NCBI RefSeq assembly: GCF_016756395.1
Contig: NZ_AP018365.1
Location: forward strand, 806,001 to 870,000
Direction: 5' to 3'
DNA length: 64,000 nt
From: Streptomyces sp. SN-593
GTDB taxonomy: Bacteria > Actinomycetota > Actinomycetes > Streptomycetales > Streptomycetaceae
Positions within the stretch are counted from its first letter, which is position 1; each line of letters begins with the position of its first letter. Both the position numbers and the translations under genes were made by a program. Positions 8,930 to 17,258 of the stretch are shown in pieces. The notes beneath the pieces were generated by a model, which worked only from the letters and a program-made list of their open reading frames with translations, was not told the origin of the DNA and did not search any database.

Positions 8930-10102
8930 TCAGGCGCCGAGGAAGCGGGCGATGCCGGCCGGGGACAGGAGGTGGTGGACGGCCAGCCGGCGGGCGCCCT
9001 CGATGCCCGCGCGGCGGCCGAGCACGGTGGTCTCGATCGCGACGGTGCGCGTGGCCAGCGGCAGCGCCCGGCGGTAGACGGCGGCGCGGATGTCCGCGAG
9101 CAGGTCGTCGTGCAGCGAGGCGATCGAACCGCCCAGCACGATGGTGTCGGGGTTGTAGAAGCTGACGAGCGAGGCGAGGACGTCGCCGATCCGCTGTGCG
9201 GCGAGCCGGACCTGGCGGCGGGCCAGCGGGTCGCCCTCGGAGACCAGGCGCACCACGTCGGCCGCGTGCTCCGCCGGCAGCCCGGCCTCGCGCAGCCGGG
9301 CGGCCACGGCGGCACCGGAGGCGACGGCCTCGACGCACCCGGTGTTGCCGCAGTGGCACAGCACGTCGTCGTGTCCGGGTACGGCGATGTGCCCGATGTC
9401 GCCGGCCGCGCCGCTGGCGCCGCGGTGCACCACGCCGCCCGAGACGATGCCGCAGCCGATCCCGGTGCCGACCTTGACGTAGAGCAGGTGGGCGGTGGCG
9501 GGCCGGTGGCCGTACTCGCCGAGCGCCATCATGTTGACGTCGTTGTCCACGAGCACGGGGGCGCCGCGCCGGCCCGCGAAGAACCCGGGGACCCGGTAGC
9601 CGTCCCAGCCGCGCATGATCGGCGGGCGCACCACGGTCCCGGTGCTCGCCTCGACCGGTCCGGGCACGCCGATGCTGATCGCGCGCACGTGCTCGGGCGG
9701 GTGCCCCGCGGCGGCCAGCATCCGTCCGATCTGCGCGTCCAGCGCGGACAGTACGGTCTCGGGCCCGTCGTTGATGTCGAGGTCCTCGGTGGTCTCGGCC
9801 AGGACGGCGCCGCCGAGCTCGGAGATCGCGACGGTGCCGTGGGTGGCGCCGAGGTCCACCGCGCACACCACGGCGGTGTGCGAGGCGAGGTGCAGGGCGA
9901 GCGGCGGACGGCCGCGTTCGGTGGCGACCGTGCCCGTCTCGACCAGCAGGCCGCGCTCGATCAGCAGGTCCACCCGCTGGGCGACCGCCGCGCGGGACAG
10001 GCCGGTGGCGGTGGCCAGTTGGCTGCGGCGGGTGGCGCCCCCGGCCACGAGCCCGGCGAGTTCGCTGAGCGAGGTGAGCTGCCGGTCGGCTGCTGCGGTC
10101 AC
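8930..10102 (-). CDS. ROK-family transcriptional regulator
   Basis: A 390-residue regulator. N-terminal winged helix-turn-helix (about 10-65; TRRSQLATATGLSRAAVAQR) followed by a ROK sugar-kinase-like domain. VCAVDLGATHGTVAI is the phosphate-1 motif, GIGCGIVSGGVVHRGASGAA the middle part, and CHCGNTGCVEAVASG carries the Cys residues of the ROK zinc site. GTG start at 10102 with a purine-rich AAAGGGA upstream. Divergent from the four-gene sugar operon that starts 360 bp away, so it is the obvious candidate repressor of that operon, with a sugar or keto-sugar as inducer (inferred). Confidence 0.92.
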   Translation of the reverse strand: MTAAADRQLTSLSELAGLVAGGATRRSQLATATGLSRAAVAQRVDLLIERGLLVETGTVATERGRPPLALHLASHTAVVCAVDLGATHGTVAISELGGAVLAETTEDLDINDGPETVLSALDAQIGRMLAAAGHPPEHVRAISIGVPGPVEASTGTVVRPPIMRGWDGYRVPGFFAGRRGAPVLVDNDVNMMALGEYGHRPATAHLLYVKVGTGIGCGIVSGGVVHRGASGAAGDIGHIAVPGHDDVLCHCGNTGCVEAVASGAAVAARLREAGLPAEHAADVVRLVSEGDPLARRQVRLAAQRIGDVLASLVSFYNPDTIVLGGSIASLHDDLLADIRAAVYRRALPLATRTVAIETTVLGRRAGIEGARRLAVHHLLSPAGIARFLGA

Positions 10103-10462
10103 GTGTACGCCCGTCCCTTTCCTCCGATGCGGCGCCGCCGTCGGGCGCGAGGCCCAGACGACCCTCGCACACCGCCGCGCCGGCGCGCCGAGCCGCCCGC
10201 CCCGCCGCGCGAAGCCGACCGCACGATGCCCGAGCCGAAGCCGGAACCGAAGCAGAAGCGAAGCAGAAACCGAAGCCGACCCGGTCCCGTCGCCTCGCCG
10301 TCGCCCGGCAGCCCTCCGCCCGCCTCCGCGGCACCGGGCGCCCCTCAGGTCGCGGGGGCGGCCACCCGCCGATTTATGACAGAAGTTAGCGTAATTCTTG
10401 CCATTGTCAACCGAAACCCCAGTGGCTAGCGTTTCCAGCGAACCGAAAGGGAGGGAAGTTTG
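10103..10462. promoter_or_regulatory. Divergent regulatory region with promoter TTGTCA-N17-TAGCGT for the sugar operon
   Basis: Bases 10404-10409 (TTGTCA) and 10427-10432 (TAGCGT) form a -35/-10 pair with an ideal 17-bp spacer, pointing right. The start would be near 10439, with GGGAGGG at 10449-10455 as ribosome-binding site. The AT-rich patch 10375-10412 overlaps and precedes the -35 box and is where a ROK repressor would be expected; I could not find a perfect palindrome. The left part, 10103-10370, is GC-rich and has no clear gene. Confidence 0.7.
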
Positions 10463-11641
10463 GTGTCACTCTCGGGGCCCCACGCAAAGAACCCGCCGGA
10501 CACGGCCGGTGCGCCCGGCACACCCGGCACGGCCGCGCTGCGCACGGCGATCGCCGGCACCGGCATGATCGGCCGGGTCCACCTGGACGCCGTACGCCGC
10601 AGCGGCGCCCCGGTCGTGGGTGTCAGTGCCTCCACACCGGCCCGCGCGAAGGAGGCCGCCGCCGCGCTCGGCGTGGACCGGGCCTTCGACTCCTCCGAGG
10701 AGCTGGCCACCAGCGACGACGTGGACGTGGTGCACATCTGCACGCCCAACGACGCGCACGCCCGGCTCGCCGAACTCGCCCTGCGCGCGGGCAAGCACGT
10801 GGTCTGCGAGAAGCCGCTGACCACCTCCTCGGCCACCGCGGACGCCCTCGCGGACCTGGCCGCGCGCAGCGGCCGGGTCGCCGCGGTGCCGTTCGTCTAC
10901 CGCTACCACCCGATGGCCGCCGAGGCCCGGGCCCGGGTCCGCGACGGCCGGGCCGGCGACGTGCGCCTGGTGCACGGGCACTATCTCCAGGACTGGCTGC
11001 TGCTGCCGGAGGACACCAACTGGCGGGTGGACGCGGCCGCCGGCGGGCCCTCCCGGGCGTTCGCCGACATCGGCTCGCACTGGTGCGACCTGGTGGAGTG
11101 GGTGACCGGCCACCGCATCGCGGAGCTGACCGCGCTCACCCAGAGCGTGCCGCGGACCGGCGGCACGCCCGCCACCGAGGACGTCGTGCAGCTTCTCTTC
11201 CGTACCGACCTGGGCGCGAGCGGGTCGGTGACGGTCTCCCAGATCTCCCCCGGCCGCAAGAACCGGCTGTGGTTCGAGGTGGACGGCACCCGCACCTCCC
11301 TCGCCTTCGACCAGGAGGCGCCCGAGTCGCTCTTCGTCGGCAGCCGCGGCGAGAACGCGACGGTGCTGCGCGACCCGGCCACCCTCTCCCCCGAGGCGGC
11401 CCGGCTGTCGGTGGTGCCCGGCGGGCACCCGATGGGCTACCTCGACTGCTTCGCCGCGTTCGTCCGCGACGTGCACGACGCCGCGCGCGCGGCCACCGCC
11501 CCTTCCGCCGCCACCCCTTCCGCCACCGCTCCCTCCGCCACCACCCCCTTCGCCACCTTCGCCGACGCCGCCCGCATGGTGCGCCTGACCGAGGCCGTCC
11601 TCGGCTCGGCGAACGACCGGACCTGGAAAGAGGTCTCCTGA
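10463..11641 (+). CDS. Gfo/Idh/MocA-family oxidoreductase
   Basis: A 392-residue NAD(P)-dependent sugar dehydrogenase. N-terminal Rossmann fold with the dinucleotide loop GTGMIG; the conserved Lys sits in CEKPLTTS. The C-terminal GFO_IDH_MocA domain contains DIGSHWCDLVEW with the catalytic-type His. The last quarter has an Ala/Pro/Ser/Thr-rich insertion (roughly 342-368). First gene of the operon. GTG 10463 is preferred over TTG 10460 because GGGAGGG is 7 nt upstream. Likely oxidises a hydroxyl (typically C3 or an inositol carbon) of a sugar or glycoside; the substrate is not readable from sequence. Confidence 0.88.
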   Translation: MSLSGPHAKNPPDTAGAPGTPGTAALRTAIAGTGMIGRVHLDAVRRSGAPVVGVSASTPARAKEAAAALGVDRAFDSSEELATSDDVDVVHICTPNDAHARLAELALRAGKHVVCEKPLTTSSATADALADLAARSGRVAAVPFVYRYHPMAAEARARVRDGRAGDVRLVHGHYLQDWLLLPEDTNWRVDAAAGGPSRAFADIGSHWCDLVEWVTGHRIAELTALTQSVPRTGGTPATEDVVQLLFRTDLGASGSVTVSQISPGRKNRLWFEVDGTRTSLAFDQEAPESLFVGSRGENATVLRDPATLSPEAARLSVVPGGHPMGYLDCFAAFVRDVHDAARAATAPSAATPSATAPSATTPFATFADAARMVRLTEAVLGSANDRTWKEVS

Positions 11642-11642
11642 G

Positions 11643-12563
11643 ATGAAGCTGGGCTTCCTCACCGCCTGCCTTCCGCAGCTCCCGCTCGCCGAGATCGCCG
11701 GCTGGGCCGCCGCCCACGACTACGACGCGCTGGAGGTCGCCACCTGGCCGTCCACCGGCTCACGCGACTTCGAGGCGAGCCACATCGACGTGGTGGACTT
11801 CGGCAAGGCGGAGGCGGACCGGGTCCGCGCGCTGTTCGACCAGCACTCCCTGACGCTGTCGGCGCTGGCGTACTACGAGAACAACCTGCACCCCGACCGC
11901 GAGCGCCGCGCCGAGATCGCCGCCCATGTACGGGCCAACGTGGACGCCGCCGCGCTGCTCGGCGTGGAGTACGTCGGCACCTTCATCGGCCGCCACCCGG
12001 GCCTGTCGGTGAAGGAGAACCTCGCCCAGGCCGAGCGCGAACTGCCCGCACTGGTGGAGTACGCCGGCGAGCGCGGCGTGAGGATCATCATCGAGAACTG
12101 CGTGATGGAGGGGTGGCACCCGGACGGCTACCCGGGCAACCTCGCCTACTCCCCCGAGCTGTGGGAGTGGATGTTCGACCTCGGCTTCTACCTGAACTAC
12201 GACCCCTCGCACCTGCTGTGGCTCGGCATCGACCCGGTCGCGGCTCTGGGGCCCTACTTGGACCGCATCCCGCACGCCCAGGCCAAGGACGCGCAGCTCG
12301 ACCCGCGGGCCCGGGACCGGTACGGGTTCTTCGGCCGCACCGTGGAGCGCGCCGACGGCTGGGACAGCGGCTGGTGGCGCTACCGGGTCCCGGGCCTGGG
12401 CGACGTGGACTGGCGCCGGCTGGTGGACACCTTCTACGAGGGCGGCTTCACCGGGGTGCTCTCGGTCGAGCACGAGGACCCCGTGTGGAGCGGCGACGTG
12501 GAGCGGGTCACCCGCGGCCTGGAGATCGCCCACCGCACCCTGCGCCCGCTGATCGTCGGGTGA
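11643..12563 (+). CDS. Sugar phosphate isomerase/epimerase family TIM-barrel protein
   Basis: A 306-residue AP-endonuclease-2-like TIM barrel. Putative divalent-metal ligands are the Glu in IIIENCVMEGW, the Asp/His of NYDPSHLLW, and the Glu of LSVEHEDPVW near the C-terminus; AQAKDAQ carries the usual Lys-Asp. ATG lies one base after the stop of the preceding gene, so the two are translationally coupled. Members of this family isomerise or epimerise ketoses, but related proteins act as lyases or hydratases on 3-keto-sugars. That second role fits the flanking dehydrogenases. Confidence 0.88.
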   Translation: MKLGFLTACLPQLPLAEIAGWAAAHDYDALEVATWPSTGSRDFEASHIDVVDFGKAEADRVRALFDQHSLTLSALAYYENNLHPDRERRAEIAAHVRANVDAAALLGVEYVGTFIGRHPGLSVKENLAQAERELPALVEYAGERGVRIIIENCVMEGWHPDGYPGNLAYSPELWEWMFDLGFYLNYDPSHLLWLGIDPVAALGPYLDRIPHAQAKDAQLDPRARDRYGFFGRTVERADGWDSGWWRYRVPGLGDVDWRRLVDTFYEGGFTGVLSVEHEDPVWSGDVERVTRGLEIAHRTLRPLIVG

Positions 12564-12648
12564 CGGCCGCCCGCCGCGCCGGCGCCGCCGCCCCCACCGC
12601 GTTCCCGCACCCGCACCCGCCGCTGTACTTCCAGGAGGCATCGCTTCG

Positions 12649-13398
12649 ATGGCCACACCCCTGAGCATCCAGCTCTACACCCTGAGGGACCAGATCGCCG
12701 CCGACCGCGACGGCACGCTGACCCGCCTCGCCGGGATCGGCTACCGCGCCGTCGAGGCGTTCGACCCGACCGCCGACCCGACCGGCTTCCGCAAGCTCCT
12801 GGACGACCTGGGCGTCAGCGTGTCCAGCACGCACGCCTACGCGCTCTTCGACAAGGACGCGGGCGAGGTGTTCGACGCGGTCGCCACGGTCGGCACCGAC
12901 CTGGCGATCATCCCCGGCGGCATCGCCGAGGAGGAGTTCACCACCCCCGACGGGCTGCACCGCACCGCCGACCTGCTCAACGGGTTCGCCGCCAAGGCGG
13001 CCGGGCACGGCATCCGGATCGGGTACCACAACCACTGGTGGGAGATCGAGCCGCGGTTCGAGGGCCGCACCGCGCTGGAGGTGCTGGCCGACGAGCTGGC
13101 CCCCGAGGTGTTCCTGGAGGTCGACACCTACTGGGCGCAGGTCGGCGGCGCCGACGTGCCGTCGCTGCTGCGCACGCTGGGGGACCGCGTCCTCGCCCTG
13201 CACGTCAAGGACGGTCCGGGCGTGAAGGGCGAGCCGCACACCGCGGTCGGCAAGGGCGCCGTCGACGTGCCGTCGATCCTGGCCGCGGCGCCGGACGCGC
13301 AGCGGATCGTCGAGCTGGACAGTTGCGCCACGGACGTCTTCGAGGCCGTCGCCGAGAGCCGCGCCTACCTGACGGCGCTGGAGGAGGGGCTTTCATGA
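12649..13398 (+). CDS. Second sugar phosphate isomerase/epimerase family TIM-barrel protein
   Basis: A 249-residue TIM barrel, shorter than its neighbour and clearly a different subfamily. IGYHNHWWEIE and FLEVDTYWAQVGG supply the His, Glu and Asp metal ligands, LHVKDGPG the Lys-Asp pair, and IVELDSCATD the last acidic ligand. AGGAGG lies about 9 nt before ATG 12649. Its stop overlaps the start of the next oxidoreductase (ATGA). The pairing of two distinct barrels between two dehydrogenases suggests two successive steps on a keto-sugar. Confidence 0.88.
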   Translation: MATPLSIQLYTLRDQIAADRDGTLTRLAGIGYRAVEAFDPTADPTGFRKLLDDLGVSVSSTHAYALFDKDAGEVFDAVATVGTDLAIIPGGIAEEEFTTPDGLHRTADLLNGFAAKAAGHGIRIGYHNHWWEIEPRFEGRTALEVLADELAPEVFLEVDTYWAQVGGADVPSLLRTLGDRVLALHVKDGPGVKGEPHTAVGKGAVDVPSILAAAPDAQRIVELDSCATDVFEAVAESRAYLTALEEGLS

Positions 13399-14510
13399 CC
13401 ACGGGTTCGGGCTCCGGTCCGGTCGGCGTCGCGCTGATCGGCGCCGGCGTGATCAGCACGCAGTACCTGGAGGCGCTGTCCACCTTCCCGGACGTCCGGG
13501 TGCTGGCCGTGGCGGACCTGGACGTGGCGCGGGCCCGGGCGCAGGCGGACGCGTACGGCGTGCCGCACGCGGGCGACGTGGCGTCGGTGCTGGCGATCCC
13601 CGAGGTGGAGATCGTCGTCAACCTGACGATCCCGGCGGCGCACGCCGAGGTCGCCGCGGCCGCGCTGGCGGCCGGCAAGCACGTCTACGGCGAGAAGCCG
13701 CTGGCGCTGGCGCCGGCGGACGGCGCGAAGATCCTCGCGCAGGCGCAGGAGCACGGCCTGCGGGTGGGCAGCGCGCCGGACACGTTCCTCGGTGCCGGGC
13801 TCCAGTCGGCGGCCCGGGCCCTGGCCGCCGGGGTGATCGGCGAGCCGGTCAGCGCGGTCGCGGTGACGCAGGGGCCGGGGCCGGAGAGCTGGCACCCGAG
13901 CCCGGAGTTCCTCTTCCAGTACGGCGCCGGGCCGCTGTTCGACATCGGTCCGTACTACCTGACCGCGCTGGTCGCCCTGTTCGGGCCGGTGGAGCGGGTC
14001 GCGGCGAGCGCGCGGCAGGCGCGGGCGCGGCGGGTGGTCGGCTCGGGCCCGAAGGCGGGTACCGCGTTCGCGGTGGAGGTGCCCACCCACGTGCACGCGC
14101 TGCTCGACTTCGCGTCGGGCCCGAGCACGTCGGCGACGTTCAGCTTCGACTCCTCGGTGCCGCGCCGGATGATCGAGATCACCGGGACCGAGGGCACGCT
14201 GTCGCTGCCGGACCCGAACACGTTCGAGGGGCCGGTCCAGGTGCGCTCGTTCACCGACGAGGACTGGCGCGACCTGCCGGTGACGGGGACGACCGCCGGC
14301 CGCGGCATCGGCGTGCTGGACATGGCGCGGGGTATCCGGACCGGTGCGCCGCACCGCGCGTCGGGCGAGCTGGCGCAGCACGTGCTGGAGTTGATGTCCA
14401 CGGTGACGGACTCCGCGGAGCGGCACGGCTTCGTGGCCCTCGAATCCCGCGCTCCGGAGGTGGCGACGCTTCCGGAGGACTGGGACCCGGTGGCGGCGAC
14501 GCTGACCTGA
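13395..14510 (+). CDS. Second Gfo/Idh/MocA-family oxidoreductase
   Basis: A 371-residue NAD(P)-dependent dehydrogenase/reductase. Nucleotide loop GAGVIS near residue 15; conserved Lys in VYGEKPLALAPADG; DIGPYYLTALVALFG is the segment with the catalytic-type residues, Tyr replacing the more usual His. Start ATG 13395 overlaps the previous stop by 4 bp, with GAGGAGGGG just upstream, so translation is coupled. Last gene of the operon; a hairpin follows at 14561-14585. It may reduce the product keto-sugar or oxidise a second substrate. Confidence 0.88.
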   Translation: MTTGSGSGPVGVALIGAGVISTQYLEALSTFPDVRVLAVADLDVARARAQADAYGVPHAGDVASVLAIPEVEIVVNLTIPAAHAEVAAAALAAGKHVYGEKPLALAPADGAKILAQAQEHGLRVGSAPDTFLGAGLQSAARALAAGVIGEPVSAVAVTQGPGPESWHPSPEFLFQYGAGPLFDIGPYYLTALVALFGPVERVAASARQARARRVVGSGPKAGTAFAVEVPTHVHALLDFASGPSTSATFSFDSSVPRRMIEITGTEGTLSLPDPNTFEGPVQVRSFTDEDWRDLPVTGTTAGRGIGVLDMARGIRTGAPHRASGELAQHVLELMSTVTDSAERHGFVALESRAPEVATLPEDWDPVAATLT

Positions 14511-14560
14511 CCGGCGTCGTCGTCACCGCCGACCCGGGGCACCGTCCCCGGGCGCCCGGT

Positions 14561-14585
14561 CGGCCCACCCGTGGGGGATGGGCCG
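14561..14585. terminator. Hairpin between convergent operon end and uppP
   Basis: CGGCCCA (14561-14567) pairs with TGGGCCG (14579-14585), and CCC/GGG can extend the stem inward. It lies 50 bp after the oxidoreductase stop and 33 bp beyond the uppP stop on the other strand, so it can serve both. No T-run, as usual in this GC-rich DNA. Confidence 0.55.
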
Positions 14586-14617
14586 GCCGGGCCCTTCTCA
14601 TCTCCCGGGCGGGCCGC

Positions 14618-15454
14618 TCAGGCGTCGACGACGTTCGTCGCGAGCAGGCCGATGATGACCACGCCGACCACGATCCGGTAGACCACGAACGAGTTGAAGG
14701 AGTGCCGGGCGACGAACTTCAGCAGCCAGGCGATGGAGGCGTAGGCGACCACGAAGGACACGAGGGTGCCGACGGCCAGCGCGGAGGCGCTGACGCCCCC
14801 GCTGGTGGCGTCCTTGAGTTCGTACAGCCCGGCGCCGGTGAGCGCGGGCAGGCCGAGGAAGAACGACAGCCGGGTGGCGGCCATCCGGTCCAGGTCGCGG
14901 ACGAGGGCGGTGGAGATCGTGGCACCGGAGCGCGAGAAGCCGGGGAAGAGCAGCGCGAGGATCTGCGAGCAGCCGACGATCATCGCGTCCTTGACGGTGA
15001 CCTGGTCCTCGCCGCGCTTGAACCGGGCCATCTGCTCGGCGGCCCACATCACGCCGCTGCCGACGATCAGCGAGAACGCCACCACCCACAGCGAGCCGAG
15101 CGGGCCGTCGATGAGCGGCTTGGCGGCGAGTCCGACGACGACGATCGGGATGGTGGAGTAGATCACCCACCAGGTGAACTTGTAGTCGTGGGCGTCGCGC
15201 TCGCGGCGGTCGGCCAGGCCGCGCACCCACGCGGTCACGAACCGGGCGATGTCCCTGAAGAAGTAGACGAAGACCGCCGCGATGGCTCCGACCTGGATCA
15301 CGGCGGTGAAGCCGACCACGGCGTCGTCGTCGACCGGGATATTCATCAGGCCCTCAACCAGCTTGAGGTGCCCGGTGGAGGAGACCGGCAGGAACTCGGT
15401 CAGTCCTTCCACGATGCCGAGAAGGGCGGCCTGGCCGAGGCCGATGGCGCTCAT
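14618..15454 (-). CDS. uppP: Undecaprenyl-diphosphate phosphatase
   Basis: A 278-residue integral membrane enzyme that dephosphorylates undecaprenyl diphosphate to recycle the lipid carrier of peptidoglycan and other wall polymers; it gives basal bacitracin resistance. The two family signatures are present: GIVEGLTEFLPVSSTGHL (about 13-30) with the catalytic Glu and Ser-Ser-Thr-Gly-His, and FPGFSRSGATIS (about 168-180) with the conserved Arg-Ser-Gly. Hydrophobic segments are distributed over the whole length, as in BacA/UppP proteins, and the length is normal. It is transcribed alone. Confidence 0.95.
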   Translation of the reverse strand: MSAIGLGQAALLGIVEGLTEFLPVSSTGHLKLVEGLMNIPVDDDAVVGFTAVIQVGAIAAVFVYFFRDIARFVTAWVRGLADRRERDAHDYKFTWWVIYSTIPIVVVGLAAKPLIDGPLGSLWVVAFSLIVGSGVMWAAEQMARFKRGEDQVTVKDAMIVGCSQILALLFPGFSRSGATISTALVRDLDRMAATRLSFFLGLPALTGAGLYELKDATSGGVSASALAVGTLVSFVVAYASIAWLLKFVARHSFNSFVVYRIVVGVVIIGLLATNVVDA

Positions 15455-15751
15455 GGGTGGTTTCCGTCCCCTGGTCCTGGTGTGCCGGTGGGAAGTGCGG
15501 ACGGACCGGGCACGCCCGTGGCATGCCCGGCCCGCTCCGACTCGACTACATTCGCGTAGACGTCCGCTCAGACTCTAGAGGATCCGCGGCCGCGGTACGA
15601 CGCCGGGGCGGCTCCGCCCCGGGGGTACCGTACCGGAGCCGCACACCGCGTTCTCGCAGTTCACAGGGTGTTCACCGCGGAGACGGCCGCGGTTCACCCG
15701 CTGGACACCTACCGCGCCCGCCGGGGGTGTCGGTCGGCCGTTCGAGAGGCG
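15455..15751. promoter_or_regulatory. Region between chitinase 1 and uppP; candidate uppP -10 box
   Basis: About 300 bp. On the minus strand TAGAGT (15573-15578) resembles a -10 box for uppP, without a clear -35. The plus strand here reads GACTCTAGAGGATCC (15571-15585) directly followed by GCGGCCGC (15586-15593), three restriction palindromes in a row. GC-rich inverted repeats near 15600-15635 may terminate the chitinase transcript. No gene seen. Confidence 0.35.
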
Positions 15752-17056
15752 TCAGCAGGCGCCCTCGTCCTCCCACACGCCCCACTCGCCGGTGGTTCCG
15801 GGGGTCTCGCCGGTGGTCCACCACTTGGCGAGCCAGGTGTGGCCGCCGTAGGAGACCTTGTCGCCGCCGACGTAGATCGCGCTCGACGACCACGCCGTGG
15901 CGGTGCAGGTGCCGCCGCCGGTGCCGCCGCCCGTGGTGCCGCCGGACCCGCCGCCGGTGGTGCCGCCGGTGCCGGTGCTGCCGGTGAACGGCTCGAAGGT
16001 GTGGCTGAACTGCCAGGTGCTCTGCGAGATGCCGGAGCAGGAGTCCGATGCGCCCTGGCCGGGGCAGCCGCCGTTGTCACGCTGGAGCGCCCAGAACGAC
16101 AGGGTGTTGATGCCCTTGCTGACCGCCCAGTTGTAGACGGTGGTGGCGTCGGCGGTGGTGAAGGTCTCGGCGGCGCCGTAGTCGTCGATGCCGGGCATCT
16201 CGGTGACGCCGATCATCGCCCACAGGTCCGCGTCGCTCTTCGACGGGTAGAGCTGCGCGAGTTCGTCGTGCAGGCCCTGCGACGCGGTCTCGGTGTCGGT
16301 GGCCATCTCGTGCGTGGCGCCGTCGTAGTAGTCGAACGTCATCTGGTTCACGACGTCGAGCCGCACGCCGTCGGCGACCGCGTTCTTGAGCACCGACAGC
16401 CCGGAGCCGTCACCGAGGGTGCCGGTGGTCAGGCCGTGGGTGGTGGTGGGGAGGGTGTAGGAGAACTGCACGGTGCGGCCGTTGGCCGCCGCCCAGTCCT
16501 GCACCAGCTTGACGGCCTTGTTGCGGCGGTCCAGGCCCGCGGCGTTGGTCAGCGAGTCCGCCTCGACGTCGAGGTCGATCCGGCTGACGTTGTAGGTGGT
16601 GATGACGCTCTCGTACGCCGCGGCGATGGAGTTGACGTTCGTGCAGCTGTCGGCGATGTCGGTGCCGGTGCTGTCGGCCGCGTATCCCCCGAAGGACGGG
16701 ATCACGTCGCCGCCGCCGGCCTGGATGGTGGCGATGTCGCTGCCGAAGTTCGCCTGGCTGACCGGCGTGGAGCCGTCGCCGTTCCAGTCCGGGGTGCAGG
16801 AGCCCGCGGAGGCGGTCTGGAGGAAGGCCATCGTCAGGTACTTGTTGCCCGAGTCGGCGGCCAGCCCCGAGAGGCTGTTGCCGTTGTACGCCTCGAAGTA
16901 CGGGGCGAACACGTGGCTGGGAAGTGCGGTGGCGGCGGTGGCCTGCGGAGCCGCGGCGTGCGCACCGCCGGCGCCGGCCAGCACCAGGCCGGCCGAGGCG
17001 GCTGCGGCGACGCCCGCGATCAGGGCGCTCAGTGGTCTGCGAACGCGTCCGGTCAT
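15752..17056 (-). CDS. Secreted GH18 chitinase with C-terminal CBM5/12-type module (chitinase 1)
   Basis: A 434-residue secreted enzyme. Signal peptide about 1-35, ending AGGAHA. GH18 domain about 45-345: VIPSFGGYA is the substrate-binding strand and RIDLDVEA carries the Asp-x-Asp-x-Glu core with the catalytic Glu. The first Asp of the full DxxDxDxE motif is Ser here. A Gly/Thr linker (about 360-385) precedes a C-terminal CBM5/12-type domain (AWSSSAIYVGGDKVSYGG, WWTTGETPG). ATG 17056 has AAGGGAG 8 nt upstream. Two DasR-type sites lie 48-89 bp upstream, so induction by chitin breakdown products through DasR is likely. Confidence 0.92.
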   Translation of the reverse strand: MTGRVRRPLSALIAGVAAAASAGLVLAGAGGAHAAAPQATAATALPSHVFAPYFEAYNGNSLSGLAADSGNKYLTMAFLQTASAGSCTPDWNGDGSTPVSQANFGSDIATIQAGGGDVIPSFGGYAADSTGTDIADSCTNVNSIAAAYESVITTYNVSRIDLDVEADSLTNAAGLDRRNKAVKLVQDWAAANGRTVQFSYTLPTTTHGLTTGTLGDGSGLSVLKNAVADGVRLDVVNQMTFDYYDGATHEMATDTETASQGLHDELAQLYPSKSDADLWAMIGVTEMPGIDDYGAAETFTTADATTVYNWAVSKGINTLSFWALQRDNGGCPGQGASDSCSGISQSTWQFSHTFEPFTGSTGTGGTTGGGSGGTTGGGTGGGTCTATAWSSSAIYVGGDKVSYGGHTWLAKWWTTGETPGTTGEWGVWEDEGAC

Positions 17057-17103
17057 GGACCGCGCTCCCTTCGGTGTGGGGGTCCCAGCACGGCGGGCCG
17101 CGC

Positions 17104-17145
17104 TGGTCTGGACCAATGCTGATCCATACTGTTTGATCTGGACCA
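17104..17145 (-). promoter_or_regulatory. Pair of DasR-type (dre) operators upstream of chitinase 1
   Basis: Read on the gene's strand the two 12-mers are TGGTCCAGATCA (17145-17134) and TGGTCCAGACCA (17115-17104), 30 bp apart start to start. Both match the direct-repeat/dre motif of Streptomyces chitinase promoters (TGGTCCAGACCT; DasR consensus TGGTCTAGACCA). TTGACA at 17157-17152 just upstream is the probable -35 box; CAGTAT (17131-17126) is only a weak -10 candidate. DasR releases such sites when bound to glucosamine-6-phosphate. Confidence 0.85.
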
Positions 17146-17196
17146 CCCAACTGTCAAGGGCCCTAACAGATAATCCGGTTGGCCGGCCGTACGCGG

Positions 17197-17240
17197 CGGC
17201 CGCCGCCGCGCCCCGACAAAAACGGGCGCGGCGGCGGCCG
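17197..17240 (-). terminator. Strong terminator downstream of S53 peptidase gene
   Basis: A perfect 17-bp stem (17197-17213 with 17224-17240) enclosing the loop CGACAAAAAC. It lies 19 bp past the stop of the sedolisin gene and insulates the chitinase 1 promoter from read-through. Confidence 0.85.
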
Positions 17241-17258
17241 GCGGTGGCGGGGTGCGCG

